Origin: Capniomyces stellatus
Taxonomy: Eukaryota > Kickxellomycota > Harpellomycetes > Harpellales > Legeriomycetaceae
Reading direction: 5' to 3'
NCBI GenBank assembly: GCA_001661515.1
Contig: LUVW01000043.1
Location: forward strand, 140,164-204,163
DNA length: 64,000 bases
A program made the translations under genes and the position numbers. The number at the start of each line of letters is the position of its first letter. Position 1 is the first letter of the stretch. The notes below the pieces were generated by a model, which saw nothing but the letters and a program-made list of their open reading frames with translations, searched no databases and was not told the origin of the DNA. Shown piece after piece: positions 12,637 to 24,310 of the stretch.

Positions 12637-13187
12637 TTTCTTTTTGATTCTATTGTCCAAAATGAAGATTTTACTCAAACTTATAAAAAGTATTTTTATT
12701 TTAGTTGCAGTTTCAAAAATGGATAAATTTAAAGCGTGGAGTTTGAAATACATTCAGACCAGAATGTATGAGCCAATAGGACACAAACATTTTCCATTCT
12801 TTGCTTTATTTTATTTGTCAATTAACTGAATGAAAAGAGCAGGAGAAATTAGACCAGCAAATTGCCAACTTGGTTTTCTTTTCCCCACCCAATTGTTAAT
12901 AAAAATTCAATAAGCTGGTAATAATCAGCATTTCTTGCTTTAATTTTTGCAATCAGTAAATTCACAATTCAAAACACGATATAGCGACTTGCAAACACGG
13001 CTTTAAATCTTGAATTGAAATCCCAAGAAAGCAACAGCCCAGTGCTTCAGCGAATGAAAAAAAAAGTGTGGATAGAAAGCGTGTATAGTAGAAACAAAAG
13101 ACATGGTGGTGAATTAAATTGGAAAGCTGAAGACACATCATTAACCTGGTAAATATAAAGACGCAAAAGTAACAGAAATAGCACAAT
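12637..13187. other. Intergenic between tRNA-Leu and VPS41
   Basis: 550 bp of AT-rich DNA. An open frame at 12608-12829 starts inside the tRNA and is not a credible gene. Nothing else seen apart from the pol III terminator T-run next to the tRNA. Confidence 0.6.
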
Positions 13188-16100
13188 ATGGGATCCAAAA
13201 GAAAGAACAGAGGCAGCATAGACAAGAATTCCGAAGGAAAGAAGGAATTAGATGTAAAAGATGTAGCTGTAAAAGATGTAGAAGGAGAAAATGTAAATGT
13301 AGAAGGAAAAACGCAAAATTTCCACAGTGAAGCCCCAAAAGAAAACACAGAGATAGAAGAGAGTATCGAAAGCAAGGATGCTGGACACGATGAGGATTCA
13401 GAAGACGAGGAAGACGAGGATATAGAGCCGGTTTTAAATTATAAACAGATTAAAGGTGGCTTGGTGGAGATTTTTGAAAGAGATTCTGCAAGCGTAATGC
13501 TTGTGACAAACAAAATTATAGTAAGCAAACGAACGCACTTTTGTAAATGAAAGGAAGGATTAAGAAAGAAAGAAAAATGACGAAGAGTAATAGTAAATAA
13601 CTGATGGAGCTTGTTTACTGAAATAAATAGGTGTTGGGAACCCATGGCGGTTTCGTTTACGTGCTGGATTTGGAAGGAAATGTGGTAAATAGGTGGCAGA
13701 GTCATAGGGCAGCAGTGACGAGTGTGTCGGTAAACAAGGGTAACGAGTATATTGTGAGTGGGGGAGACGATGGAAAGGTGGTTTTGCATGGGTTATTTTC
13801 GTTGGAGCGAAAGATAGTGGCAGACCATAACAGACCAGTGAAGGCGGTGGTTATTGAGCCCGAGTATAGCAAGTTTGAAGGGAAAATAGTATCAGGAGGA
13901 AAGCTGGGGTCACTGATTTTGCATGAGGAAAGGAGGTGGCCTTTGAAAAGGAGAGATTTGGTGCTTGATGAGGGCCGAGGTACAATTCAGGCGATTGTGT
14001 GGCAAGGGAAATATATTGCTTGTGGAAATGAAGAGGTAAGTTGGCAGTTGGACAAATAAAAGGGATTATGGATTGGTAGTGGGCGTAAAGTAACTATTGG
14101 GAAAAAGGAAGGAAAAAGAGCAAAATTTACCATGTTTAAATTGGTTGGCTTTGCAATTAAGATAAAGAGTGGTTGAGTAGATAAAAACAAATAAAAAAAA
14201 AGAAAGAGAGAGAGAGAGAAATATTGGGAGCAATTATAAATCAGAAAAATGTAATTTTTTTGGAAAATAGGGAGTGATTATATACGATATGGAGACGCTG
14301 GTTCCGCTAACATTTATCCAGAGAGTAGCAAATAGTCCAATGACGGAACTGTACCCGTGTAGGATACAATGGGAGGAGGAGCGGAGGCTGGAGATTGTGT
14401 GGGGGCAATACGTGCAATTAGTGGAGCTGACAACGCAGATAGTAGGGGTAAACAGGCAGGAAGAGGGTCAAGGCAGCCAGATATATGCAAAGGTGACAAA
14501 GCTGATAGAAAACGATGGAGCAGTGGTTGGATTTTCACAGAATAATGACGAGTACCTTGTGCTTGTCTATGGCGGAGAAATGCACAAGGAAATCGAATCA
14601 ACAAAGAAGAGTTTGGAAAGGGGTCAAGGGGTAGAGGAATCAGAATCAATTGGTAGTGGTAGTGGTAGTGGTAGTGGTAGTGACAGTGGTGATGATATTG
14701 GTGATGAAGAGAGTGGGGATGAAGATGGGGAGATGGCGCCAGAGTTACGGACAATAGGAAGCAATTTGGAAGAGAACACACGAGATGTGTTGCTGGTTCC
14801 AGGGTACAAGATGTACATAGCGAGCCAGTACAGTCTGGTGCGAATGGGGAATGTGTACAACGAGGCAGGAAACAATAGTAGCGAAATCGACAAAACGTGG
14901 TATGTAGTGAGTCCAAAACAGATTATCCGGGTGAAGGAACGTACTTTTAGAGAGCATATAGAGTGGCTTATGGAGAGAGGGCAGGTGGCAGAGAGCTACT
15001 CGGATATAATGGATGCACAGAGGTACCAAGTGGGTAGGTATGCCGACTTGGCCAAGGTTGAGCCAATCAGTGTACAGTTGCTGAAGGACGTTGGAGAAAA
15101 GTATGCAGAGATACTGATGGGTAGGAAAGAGTACCAGGAGGCGGCGAAGGTGGTGGGGTATGTGCTGGGGAGAGTTCGGGAAAGTGGGGGAGGAGTTGCG
15201 GAGAAGCTTGGGGAGCTGTGGGAAATGTGGGCGTTTGAGTTTGCAGCGGCTGGAGAGCTTGGGGAAATAGCCAATTATTTGCCCAGAGACGTGGAGGGGA
15301 TTCCGGCAACGGTGTACGAAATGGTGTTGGCACATTTGCTGTCAACGTCGGTGGAAAAGTTCTGCAGAACGATTAAGCTGTGGAGTCTCAGCTTGTTTAA
15401 CGTCAAGAGTGTGGAGCTGGCAATGATTGACAGGATCAACAAGATTGAGGCAGAGCAGAAGACACGAGCAGCCAGCACGACAGAAGCAAAAGTAGAAGCG
15501 GAAATGGGGGGTATGCAGCTGGGTGGCCATGATCGCGGCGGTGGGAACGAGGTAGAGCTGCTGCAGAAGGCTTTGGCGGAGTTGCTTGATAGGGACGGAC
15601 AGCCAGGAAAGGCGGTTGTTTACTTGCTGAAGTTGGGGGAAGTTGGGGTGGTTGATCGAATAGAAAGGGAGAATCTGGTGTCGTTTGTGCGAAACAGAGT
15701 GCAATTGGTGATGGACTACGACGAGATGTATATAGAAATGACGGAGAGCCAAAAGGTAGGAGGATCAGGAGGCAGTGGGGGGAATTGCGGGAGAGGCGAG
15801 GGGAATTCAGGAGAAGAAAGTGGGGAAAGTAAAAGTAGACATCAAGTTCCGCTGTCTGTGAGTTCTTCGGCGCCCGGAGTAACGTTATTGACGAACCACA
15901 CATCGGCAGTTCCACCAGCAACAGCAGTGTCGCAGCTGCTGAAGAGTCCGAAGCAGTTGCACGTGTACCTGCACACGCTGAGGACAAAGGACCCAGACTT
16001 GATGCCGGTAGAGTATGGTGACTTGCAGGTGGAGTTGTATGCAGAGTATAACAGTGAGCTGCTGATGGGATTTCTGAGGTCGAGTTCAAGCTATGAGCTG

Positions 16101-17252
16101 AGCAAGGCGTGTCAGATTTGCGAGATGCGGGAGCTGGTCAACGAGACGGTGTACTTGCTGGGGAGGATGGGCGACTTCCGGCGGGCACTGGTTCTGATTC
16201 TGTACGAGTTGGGTGATGTTGACCAGGCGGTCAGATTTGCGGCTGAGCAGAGAGACCAGGAACTGTGGAATGATTTAGTGCGGTTTAGCATGATTTCCGA
16301 CCCACAGCCAAAATCAAAGTCAAAACAAAAGTCAAAGAAAAAGCAAAAGCAAAAGTCAGACGATCTTTTTCCTGAACTCAACGCTGATGTTGCTGCTGAT
16401 CTGCGTCTGGCACTTTTGTCACGAGCAGACCGTAACTTTATTGACCCAATATCTCTGATTCGAGGAATTCCAGCCCACGCTGAGGTTCCAGGAATCCACG
16501 GTGCAATTTCAAAGCTGCTCACCGACTCCAAAATGCGCATTGATTTGTGTCGTGGCGGACACACCGTGCTGAACTCAGACAACCAATCGTTACTGCTCAA
16601 GTCTATGCGGTATTCAAACCGTGGGATCCGCCTTGACTGCGATAACTCTTGTTTGCTGTGCGGTTTGCCCATGTTTGAGTTGTTCCGATCCCACTCAAGT
16701 TCCTCCGAATTTCACTTGTCCACTCCCAGTTCCCCCGCCCCGGTTTCTGCTAAAAACGATTGTGACGTTCTCACTTTTTGGTGTGGCGATTCTTTTCATG
16801 CAAAGTGTCTGCTGCAACCTGACCTCTTCAACAAGGTCCGCATCCAAGCTTTATCACAAACCGCCCACCACCTCCAATTTTCTTCTGCCAAGTCGTCCCC
16901 CTTCTACAGTGCTTTGGAGTTTTGCTCTACTTTTGTTGCCTCAAAATTCGCCAAATCTTCCTTCATCAAACAGTACACCTCCCCATCTTGCCCCGTTTGC
17001 TCCTCTAGCCTCTCCCACTCTTTTGCCCACACAAATTCCCCCCACAACCTATTATCTTCCCCTTCTTCCTCTCCTTCCCCTCATTCTTCCTCTTTGCCTT
17101 TAGCTCTGCGTTCTACTCCCGCCCCCAACTTCTCGAAATGGAAAATTCCTACCGATTATTCCGCCAGTTACAAACCCAGCCCACAGATCCAAACTCCCGA
17201 ATATGATGTTTCCAATGATACTTTGCCCAACATCCAAACTCTAGTCTTGTAA
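13188..17252 (+). CDS. VPS41: Vps41 (HOPS complex subunit)
   Basis: Three exons (13188-13520, 13631-14035, 14271-17252), all phase 0, give 1239 aa, longer than the roughly 900-1000 aa usual for fungal Vps41. An acidic N-terminal tail (about residues 55-85) precedes a WD40-type propeller that begins YKQIKGGLVEIFERD and VLGTHGGFVYVLDLEGN. An alpha-solenoid (clathrin-heavy-chain-repeat-like) region lies at about 650-900. A C-terminal RING-H2-like Cys/His cluster (CLLCG..., CGDSFHAKC..., CPVC) spans about residues 1040-1155, with a long Ser-rich insertion. This order is diagnostic of Vps41, the effector subunit of HOPS that tethers late endosomes and AP-3 vesicles to vacuoles through Rab7/Ypt7. 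A (GS)n linker sits at about residues 373-382, and a Lys/Gln-rich patch near 16310-16360 codes an inserted charged loop. Strand composition switches at about 16.3 kb. Confidence 0.92.
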
Positions 17253-18413
17253 ACTTCTTATTTTTCTCCTCTTGGTTTATTAGCTTTGCTATTGGTTCAT
17301 TAGCAAGTTCAAAAGAGCTATCTTATTATTTATTTATTTTTGCTTTGATTGCATGCTGTTATTACTTTTTCACGCTGTTTCTGCATTGTTCATAACTATT
17401 TGTTTTGTTTGTTTTTTAATTTCACAACTAAAAATATCACTTTGATTCTTTATTGTTTTTTTTGCTATTGATATGAACTTTCTAGTTTTTATTTCCCACT
17501 ACACTTCAGAATCTCGTCTTAAATCCCAGAATCCCTCCCCCCTCCTGACAGCTTCCCAATCGCTTTTTTTTTTGTAGTTATACTCCTAGAAATTTGTGAT
17601 TGTGCCGAGAATTCTAGTTGAAGTCAATACTAAATATTAAAAAAAATACGTGATGAAATACATTTCCGATTTGGTTTAATCAAATCCTGAAACATTAACC
17701 CAACCAAAATCCCGTTCCTTTTTTTTCTCTTTCACAATGCAATCAGAATCAGTGAAAACCAAAGCACTTTACCCGCTCCTCCTCCTCCTCCCCCCCTTTT
17801 TATTATTAAATCTACCGCTCTATATTGTCAAGTTGGCCAAAACCCAGACTGGTTGAACAGAAATGATTTACAACATCAAAACAACCAATTTAAGTCAAAT
17901 CAATTAATAAAAAAAACAACTATAAATAATAATAAAAAAACGGGGAAGGGAGAGGATGTGGTGGCAGGTTTGGAGATTTATAGATGCTGGTACTCTCTAT
18001 AAACACAGTCTGGTTTGAATAAATTATCGTAAAGTATCACAAGCTGAAACATAAACTCTTGCTAATGACGCAGTCCTACTAAACCGCAAAATCAGTATCA
18101 GTAGAACCAGAAGCCGCCAAGTCCAAAAAAAAAAAACCCCCACCGAGTGTAATTTGTAAAGTATCCAGGTGATGAAATACCGGCACAATACATATGAACA
18201 GCAAGCATATTTATATATATATATATATATATCTTTGTTTCTTCTTGCTTCCACAACTGCCTGTATTCAAATAAATAATCAAATATCAGATACAACTGTA
18301 TTCTATCCTGCAAAAAATCGGCAACAAAAAGCAATAACACTGTATTAACAACAAACAAGAACACCTCAGAAAACAGATAATCTACGCTTGATTTTTTTTT
18401 TTAAAAATAAAAA
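17253..18413. other. Intergenic 1.2 kb
   Basis: Pyrimidine-rich next to the VPS41 stop, then AT-rich. An (AT)n run lies at about 18212-18232. No gene or RNA seen. Confidence 0.6.
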
Positions 18414-20447
18414 ATGATTTTCCAGTCAAAATTCCCCCCAATTGATATCCCAAACGTTGACCTTCCAGGCTTTATCTTCAGTAATGCCAAAATCCATGCA
18501 AAACGCAAGACCAACCCCAACGTCTTTGCCATCTGCGACAGCCCCACCGGCGTTTCTTTCACCATCGAAGAACTAGAAGCCAACACCATAAAATTTGCCT
18601 CTGGCCTCAAAAACCGCTTCAACTTCAAAAGCAACGACGTAATGCTCGTCTTCTCCACAAACTCCATCTACTACCCAATCGTGTGTCTCGCCGCCATCAT
18701 GAACGGCGGCATTGCAACTACCGCCAACCCAACTTACCTCGCCCACGAGCTCGCTTACCAACTCAAACACACTAACGCCACTGTCGTCATCACCAACTCT
18801 GAATCTCTGCAAGTTGCTAGAGACGCCATCAAACAGTCTGGACTAAACATCCCTGACTCTAAAATCGTCCTCACCGATGTACATGGCCGCACTGGAAACT
18901 TCAAGCGCATTGAAGACGTTTACTCGGACATTCCATTCACTCCCTACAAAATCTCCACCAAGGAAGAAGCCGAGGACAAAGTCGCTTTTCTGTGCTACTC
19001 TTCAGGAACCACAGGTATATTTGCACCTCCCATTCATTCTATTTACCCATCTAGCCAAATAATCATTTCTCCCCCATACTCTATATTATTCCTATTACTA
19101 CGCAGCTACTAATTATACACATTATTTGGTCCGCACGGGTTCTTTTAGGCTTACCAAAGGGCGTAATGTTGACGCACAAGAACATCGTTTCCAACATTTG
19201 CCAACTAGAAAATTTCAGCCAGATAAACGGTTGGTTCTCTGATTACAGCAAAACGTACAGGTACATTGCCGTGTTACCGTTTTACCACATCACCGGAATA
19301 ACCGGAATTATGGGTGTTGGGCTGACCACCGTAAGTTCTCTCACCCCCACCTTTTTTATACAAACAGCGTGTACTTTTTTTTCTTCAGTTTATAGCTGCA
19401 ACTCCCCCCCCCCCCCCCCCCCCCCTTTTTTTTTTNCCCCCCCCCCCCCCCCTACCTCCCTTTCTACTTCAAATGGGTTGTACTTTTTATTTGCTATTCA
19501 TATATAGTTTACTAATCAGCTATTTGGTATTATTTTAATTACAGGGTGTCGGAATTGTGTCTGTGCCAAGATATAGCACCCAGGTATTCCTCGAAAGCAT
19601 CGAAAAGTACAAGGTCACTTTCAGCCACACAGTGCCGCCAATTTTCATTGACCTGGTGAACAGCGATATCACTGATAAGTACGACTTGAGCTCATTGGAA
19701 ATCATGACCACTGGTGCTGCACCAATGGGTGTTGAGTTGCAAGACAGTGTTATAAAAAAGCTTGGAATAAACGTTATCCAGTCCTATGGCATGACAGAAA
19801 CAAGTCCTGCAACCATTGTAACCAGCCACAAGTATTTTAAACACGCTGCCATTGGTGTGATTCTCTGCAACAACGAGGCTAAAGTTGTTGACGATGATGA
19901 CAACGAGCTGGGCCCAAACCAGATAGGTGAACTCTGCTTCAGAGGTCCTAACATCATGAAGGGGTACTTGAACAACGAAAAGGCAACCAAGGACATGATC
20001 CATTCAGATGGGTTTTGCTATACCGGTGACATTGGGCTTATTGATGAAGACGGATTCATGTTCATCACTGACCGCAAAAAGGAGCTCATCAAGTACAAGG
20101 GCAACCAGGTTGCACCCGCTGAGCTAGAAGCCAAGCTTATCAGTAGCGACGACGTTGCTGATGGTGCTGTGATCGGCATATACTTGGAGGAACAAGCAAC
20201 CGAGGTCCCAAAGGCCTACGTTGTCTTATCCGCCAAGCATGCCAAATCATCTGCCATCCAACGAGAGCAAGTTCGGAAAAACGTCGAGACCTGGTTTAAC
20301 TCCAACGTTGCCCCCATTAAAAAGTTGAGAGGCGGGTTGGAGCTGATTAGCGTCATTCCCAAAAGCGGTTCTGGCAAGATCCTTCGAAAAGAACTTTTGA
20401 AAATTCACACCGCTAACAAGCTTGCAGAAAAGAACGCCAAGCTTTAA
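18414..20447 (+). CDS. 4-coumarate-CoA-ligase-like acyl/aryl-CoA synthetase, peroxisomal (PTS1)
   Basis: Three exons (18414-19014, 19149-19330, 19545-20447) give 561 aa, the normal size for the 4CL/firefly-luciferase clade of the ANL (adenylate-forming) superfamily. Signatures in order: the ATP-binding P-loop CYSSGTTGLPKGVMLTHKN (split by intron 1 inside the motif), YGMTETSP, TGDIGLIDEDGF, DRKKELIKYKGNQVAPAELE and the catalytic-lysine region PKSGSGKILRKEL. The enzyme activates a carboxylate as acyl-AMP and transfers it to CoA. The last residues are AKL, a canonical C-terminal peroxisome targeting signal, so peroxisomal fatty acid or phenylpropanoid activation is likely; the substrate cannot be read from sequence. 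Intron 2 contains a poly-C/poly-T tract with one N (19436). Confidence 0.93.
19404..19452. repeat. Poly-C/poly-T tract with one N, inside an intron
   Basis: C-run of 22, T-run of 10, N at 19436, C-run of 16, all within intron 2 of the 4CL-like gene. The N makes the tract length uncertain but does not touch coding sequence. Confidence 0.9.
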
Positions 20448-21936
20448 AGAAATAATAATACACAAGCGGAAAAGTGGGAACCTCCCCAGCATATGTCTTT
20501 ATTTATTTCAATAGTTTACAGCCAAATACTCTATTCTATTTAACCTATTAGCGATACTTTAGTTTTACTTTGTTTTATTCTCTAAAACAATTATGTCAAG
20601 TTGGTTGGCGAACCCCCCCCCCCCCAGGTGGTTTTACTGGTAATATGTTTTTGCTTATCCTTTTATAAATTGATGTACGTCTTACCCGGTCAGTTAGAAT
20701 CACCTTTGCTTGGCATCACACACGTATAAATTATCTTATGATCTCAATGTTGACTACCGCGTTTTTTCCGCGAATATACGTGCGTGTTTATTGAAAATAA
20801 AACGTGCAATGGTACTTCGAAGCGGTCTGGCTGTATTTAATACCCCCTGTAATTTCTACGGCTCTGTTACTATGGTTTATATCTCTACATAATTCGCTTG
20901 CATTATAACTATAGTTTTTTTCTCTTCACAATGTAAATGCTGGAATAACTGGAATTGAAACACGCGTTGATGGTTATTATACTGGCCTTTTTTTTGGTCT
21001 AGCCTTTTTTGACTCTAACGATTTGACACTAATTGCGGTTTATAAATGTAGCTGGGTTATGTGTATTTTTACAACATCTGTATTGGCTGCAAAATATAAT
21101 TCAGTTTGGATTAGTTGGTTGTTGATGCATTTTAAACTTTGTTGATCAATTTAGCTTTTGTTCCGCATATATCAGAGTGCTTTAATTTTTTTTTTTACTG
21201 GCATTAGGAAGAAACTATTTACTTTTTTCTCTTTATTAATACACTGAATTCGGACAAACTACATACAATACATTGATGCTTTGCTGTTGGTTTGGTTATA
21301 GGTTTATTAGCTTGAGAGGTTCTTACAAACAACTGTGCTAGCTTTTGTCCTGCTAGACTGTTTATAATATATTACTTTTGAAAAAAAAAATAATCTAGCA
21401 CTTGATTGACCAGTTACTCGGTTTTTTCATTTAATTACTAAACGAGATTTTTGCTACCAAAAACAAAAAATTGGGTTATCCAGATTCATTTCTGATTAAT
21501 TAAATTCGAATCGAGATTTATAATGCCAAAATCGCATATTTATAGTTCATTAGTTTTCTTTAAAAATTTAGACAAAGGCTAATAAAACTCTACAAAACAA
21601 AATTATTTGGCGTAGCAAGTAATTACTGTTCAAACCTAGCCTTAATTATAATTCAGACTCAATTAAGTACTGCTAACACCGGCTATCAATTGCTACACAA
21701 GCTTAACCATCAGCTACTATTCAAACCTAACATCAAAATGTATAAAACGTCATTGAAATACCCTCGCTATTTGTTTTAGATTTTAGTAATAAACTATAAG
21801 GACAATTTTTTTATTTAAAATTATTTAGAAGCCCTCCAAAGATACATTTGTTGGCCTACCCACTCTTCCTAACTACAATAGACAGTACATCGATATACAG
21901 GACGAGAAATAGAAAGTAGGGCTAGCATTTTTGAGA
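20448..21936. other. Intergenic 1.5 kb
   Basis: AT-rich, with a C-run of about 13 at 20613-20625. A 60-codon frame at 20710-20892 has no support. Nothing else seen. Confidence 0.6.
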
Positions 21937-23283
21937 ATGGTGGTTAGCAGAGTTCCTTTTACTCTACTAAAGGCAGCAATTATCTTAAGTATTGTGGCAA
22001 ACGGAAGCGTTTTTAATAAAGAATCACGACCGTCGGATGTGGTTTACAGCTTTACTGGGGTAGACTCGTTTCCAAGTTTAAAAGGTGTCGTTTCCGATAA
22101 GGCTGCAGATAGTAAACCCGAAGCTATAAAGGCAGCCAAGCTGTGTGCAACATCTAACCGGCTAGACCGAGACAAGCTGCTTGAAACAAACGGGCGGTTT
22201 CTAAAGTTGCTGCCTATTAGCCCGGACTATGTTGTTCATAAAAGGGAGCTAAAAGGTCACTCGTACTATGTAAAAATTGAGGAAAAAAACACGCCAAAGA
22301 GTCAAAGTCCCAAGTATTTCTTTGCAGCAAACCTGTTTAACAACGAAGAAATTATACCCCATTTTTCAACAGAGCTGATGCGTGTGTTTGAATACCTGGG
22401 GACAGATAACATTTACCTGTCGATATACGAAAATGGATCCACTGACAAGACAAAAAAGCTGCTTGAGGATTTCTCACTGAGTTTAAAAAAGCTGAAGGTT
22501 AAGCATTCAATAGTTACCAGTGCAGAGAAGAGACCTGCTGTTTTTCACCGAATCGAGTACTTGGCAGGCCTACGAAACAAAGCAATGGATCTTTTGGCTG
22601 AGAATGCAAATAATGGGATCGTGTTTGATAAAATTGTATTCATCAACGATGTAGTCTTTTGCAGAAACGATGTGTTGGAGCTGATACTTCAGTCAAACAC
22701 ACACAAGGCCGACTTGACATGTCCGTTGGACTTTACCAAAGTGTCTGAGGTCCACAGCTCACACGAAACTATCATTAAAAAGTTTAGAGATACCTGGGTG
22801 TCTCGCGACATGAACGGAAGGATGTTTGTTGGCTATCCAGGGAAACTAACCTCCCACGACAAATCAGAAGAACGAATAAAAAGAGGGCTTCCATTCCAAG
22901 CACAATGCTGCTGGAACGGTATCGCTGTTCTTAATCCTAAACCGTTCTATTCTCCAATGAACTACAAGTTTAGAAGATCGGATACCAAAACCAACGAGTG
23001 CTCAGCGTCCGAATGTTCGTTACTGTGCAACGATTTCTGGCAAAATAACTATCGCCGTGTCATCGTTGTCCCCACAGTGGAGGTTCCTTATGAACTGAAG
23101 CACTTTGAATTCCTAGATAATAAATACCATAAAGGTATGGATATGGACATCGATAAGCCGTTCAAGCTAGAAAATGGCCCAAAGCAGGTTGTGTGCCTTG
23201 GACTTACAAAGTACAACGAAATAAACCCCAACAAAAACGGAGTGGACGTAAATTACACAACCAATGGCGTAGAGGTCATATGA
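21937..23283 (+). CDS. GT69 alpha-1,3-mannosyltransferase-like protein (CAP59/CMT1 family)
   Basis: Single exon, 448 aa from the ATG at 21937; the two codons before it are in frame but lack an ATG. A short hydrophobic segment (about residues 9-21) looks like a signal anchor, giving a type II Golgi topology. The body has the family hallmarks FFAANLFNNEEIIPHFSTEL, IYLSIYENGSTDKTKKLL, IEYLAGLRNKAMDLL, FDKIVFINDVVFC (a DxD-like acidic motif region), CPLDF and DTWVSRDMNGRMF. Cryptococcal CMT1 and CAP59 belong to this family and act in capsule or glycan mannosylation; many fungi without capsules carry homologues of unknown acceptor. Several cysteines in the C-terminal third suggest disulfides. No clustered glycan genes flank it. 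Confidence 0.9.
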   Translation: MVVSRVPFTLLKAAIILSIVANGSVFNKESRPSDVVYSFTGVDSFPSLKGVVSDKAADSKPEAIKAAKLCATSNRLDRDKLLETNGRFLKLLPISPDYVVHKRELKGHSYYVKIEEKNTPKSQSPKYFFAANLFNNEEIIPHFSTELMRVFEYLGTDNIYLSIYENGSTDKTKKLLEDFSLSLKKLKVKHSIVTSAEKRPAVFHRIEYLAGLRNKAMDLLAENANNGIVFDKIVFINDVVFCRNDVLELILQSNTHKADLTCPLDFTKVSEVHSSHETIIKKFRDTWVSRDMNGRMFVGYPGKLTSHDKSEERIKRGLPFQAQCCWNGIAVLNPKPFYSPMNYKFRRSDTKTNECSASECSLLCNDFWQNNYRRVIVVPTVEVPYELKHFEFLDNKYHKGMDMDIDKPFKLENGPKQVVCLGLTKYNEINPNKNGVDVNYTTNGVEVI

Positions 23284-23783
23284 ATAAACTAGAGTATATG
23301 TATATCTATACATATTTGATTAAGATAGACTATTTTTGAATGATGTGTGCTGCCTTGGTCTATTATTTCTTTTTTCATTTCCACCGAATTTGTAACTATA
23401 GCACTTCCTGTAAACCGAAGAATTAGTTTACCTGTTAACTTGGACAATAAATATACACCAAACTGCAGTTATATATGCATACATTTAAAGAAGATAGTCC
23501 GGTGATCGATATTTGAAAGCGTGTATTTGGAAGAAGATTGAAAGAATAACATATTATGCTGGTATACATAAAATAAATACAGTCTCGGTGTGCGGGTTAT
23601 ATACAACTACAAAAGTTATCCTTGTTGGAGCTCGTTTAGCTACTCTGGTATTAGGTATAATTGACGTAAAAATTTACAATAGTATAGTGAAGTGTAGGAT
23701 ATGTATTATAGTATAGCAGCAGTACCACAGGATTCATGGTTTTTTTTGCTTTTTAAGGTTTGCTTTTTTTTACTATTTCTTTT
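23284..23783. other. Intergenic between GT69 and DAD3 (convergent)
   Basis: 500 bp AT-rich 3' flanks of two convergent genes. A 67-codon frame at 23513-23716 is not supported. Confidence 0.6.
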
Positions 23784-24310
23784 TTATTCGTCATGGATTG
23801 GCGGGCAGTTGGTTTCAAATGATATCTTGGTCAAGTCGTCATTCGAATCATACACGTTGTCTTGAAAAGTTACTGCCGAGCCTGGTCTATTCCTTTCTTC
23901 AAGTTGTTCCTGTTTCTTAATTTGTCCATATGTCGAAGATTTTAAAAAAGTGTAGACTAATGAAAACTTCTTTTCTAATTCTCTCATGCATTTAGTCACT
24001 CGCTCTAGCTCCTCGTTATTAATATCGTCAAGTAGCTTGTTCAACTATTATATGATATTACATTAATCAGCCACATTTTTTTTTCCATAGTCTAGTAATG
24101 ATTGTGTGAAATTTGTTGTTTCGGCGGAAATTTGCTAAACATTGTATTCCTGTATCAAATAAACACAAGAGTTCATAGCTCGACGCCAAAACAGACACAC
24201 ATAGACAAGTAAATGAATTGGTTTGATCGGCTTACTCGAAGAACTTGCTTTTCGATTTTTCCGTACTCTAATAAAAGCTCTGCTTCTTGTGTAGAAATCC
24301 TAGAATTCAT
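23784..24310 (-). CDS. DAD3: DASH complex subunit Dad3
   Basis: Two exons (24310-24236 and 24044-23784), phase 0, give 111 aa. Exon 1 encodes MNSRISTQEAELLLEYGKIEK, and exon 2 encodes a second helix with MRELEKKFSLVYTFLKSSTYGQI. The pattern (an N-terminal helix ending in a Tyr-containing segment, then EMRDIE/KIGLVGTLLKGSVY-like) aligns by eye with budding yeast Dad3. The C-terminal tail of about 40 residues is acidic and Asn-rich. DASH/Dam1 is the fungal ring complex that couples kinetochores to microtubule plus ends. The exon 2 reading frame has no ATG at its start (it begins TTG), which supports the split-gene model. Small coiled-coil proteins are easy to misassign, so confidence is moderate to high. 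Confidence 0.8.

Noticed and set aside
12608..12829. 73-codon plus-strand frame
   Set aside because: Begins inside the tRNA-Leu gene; no domain.
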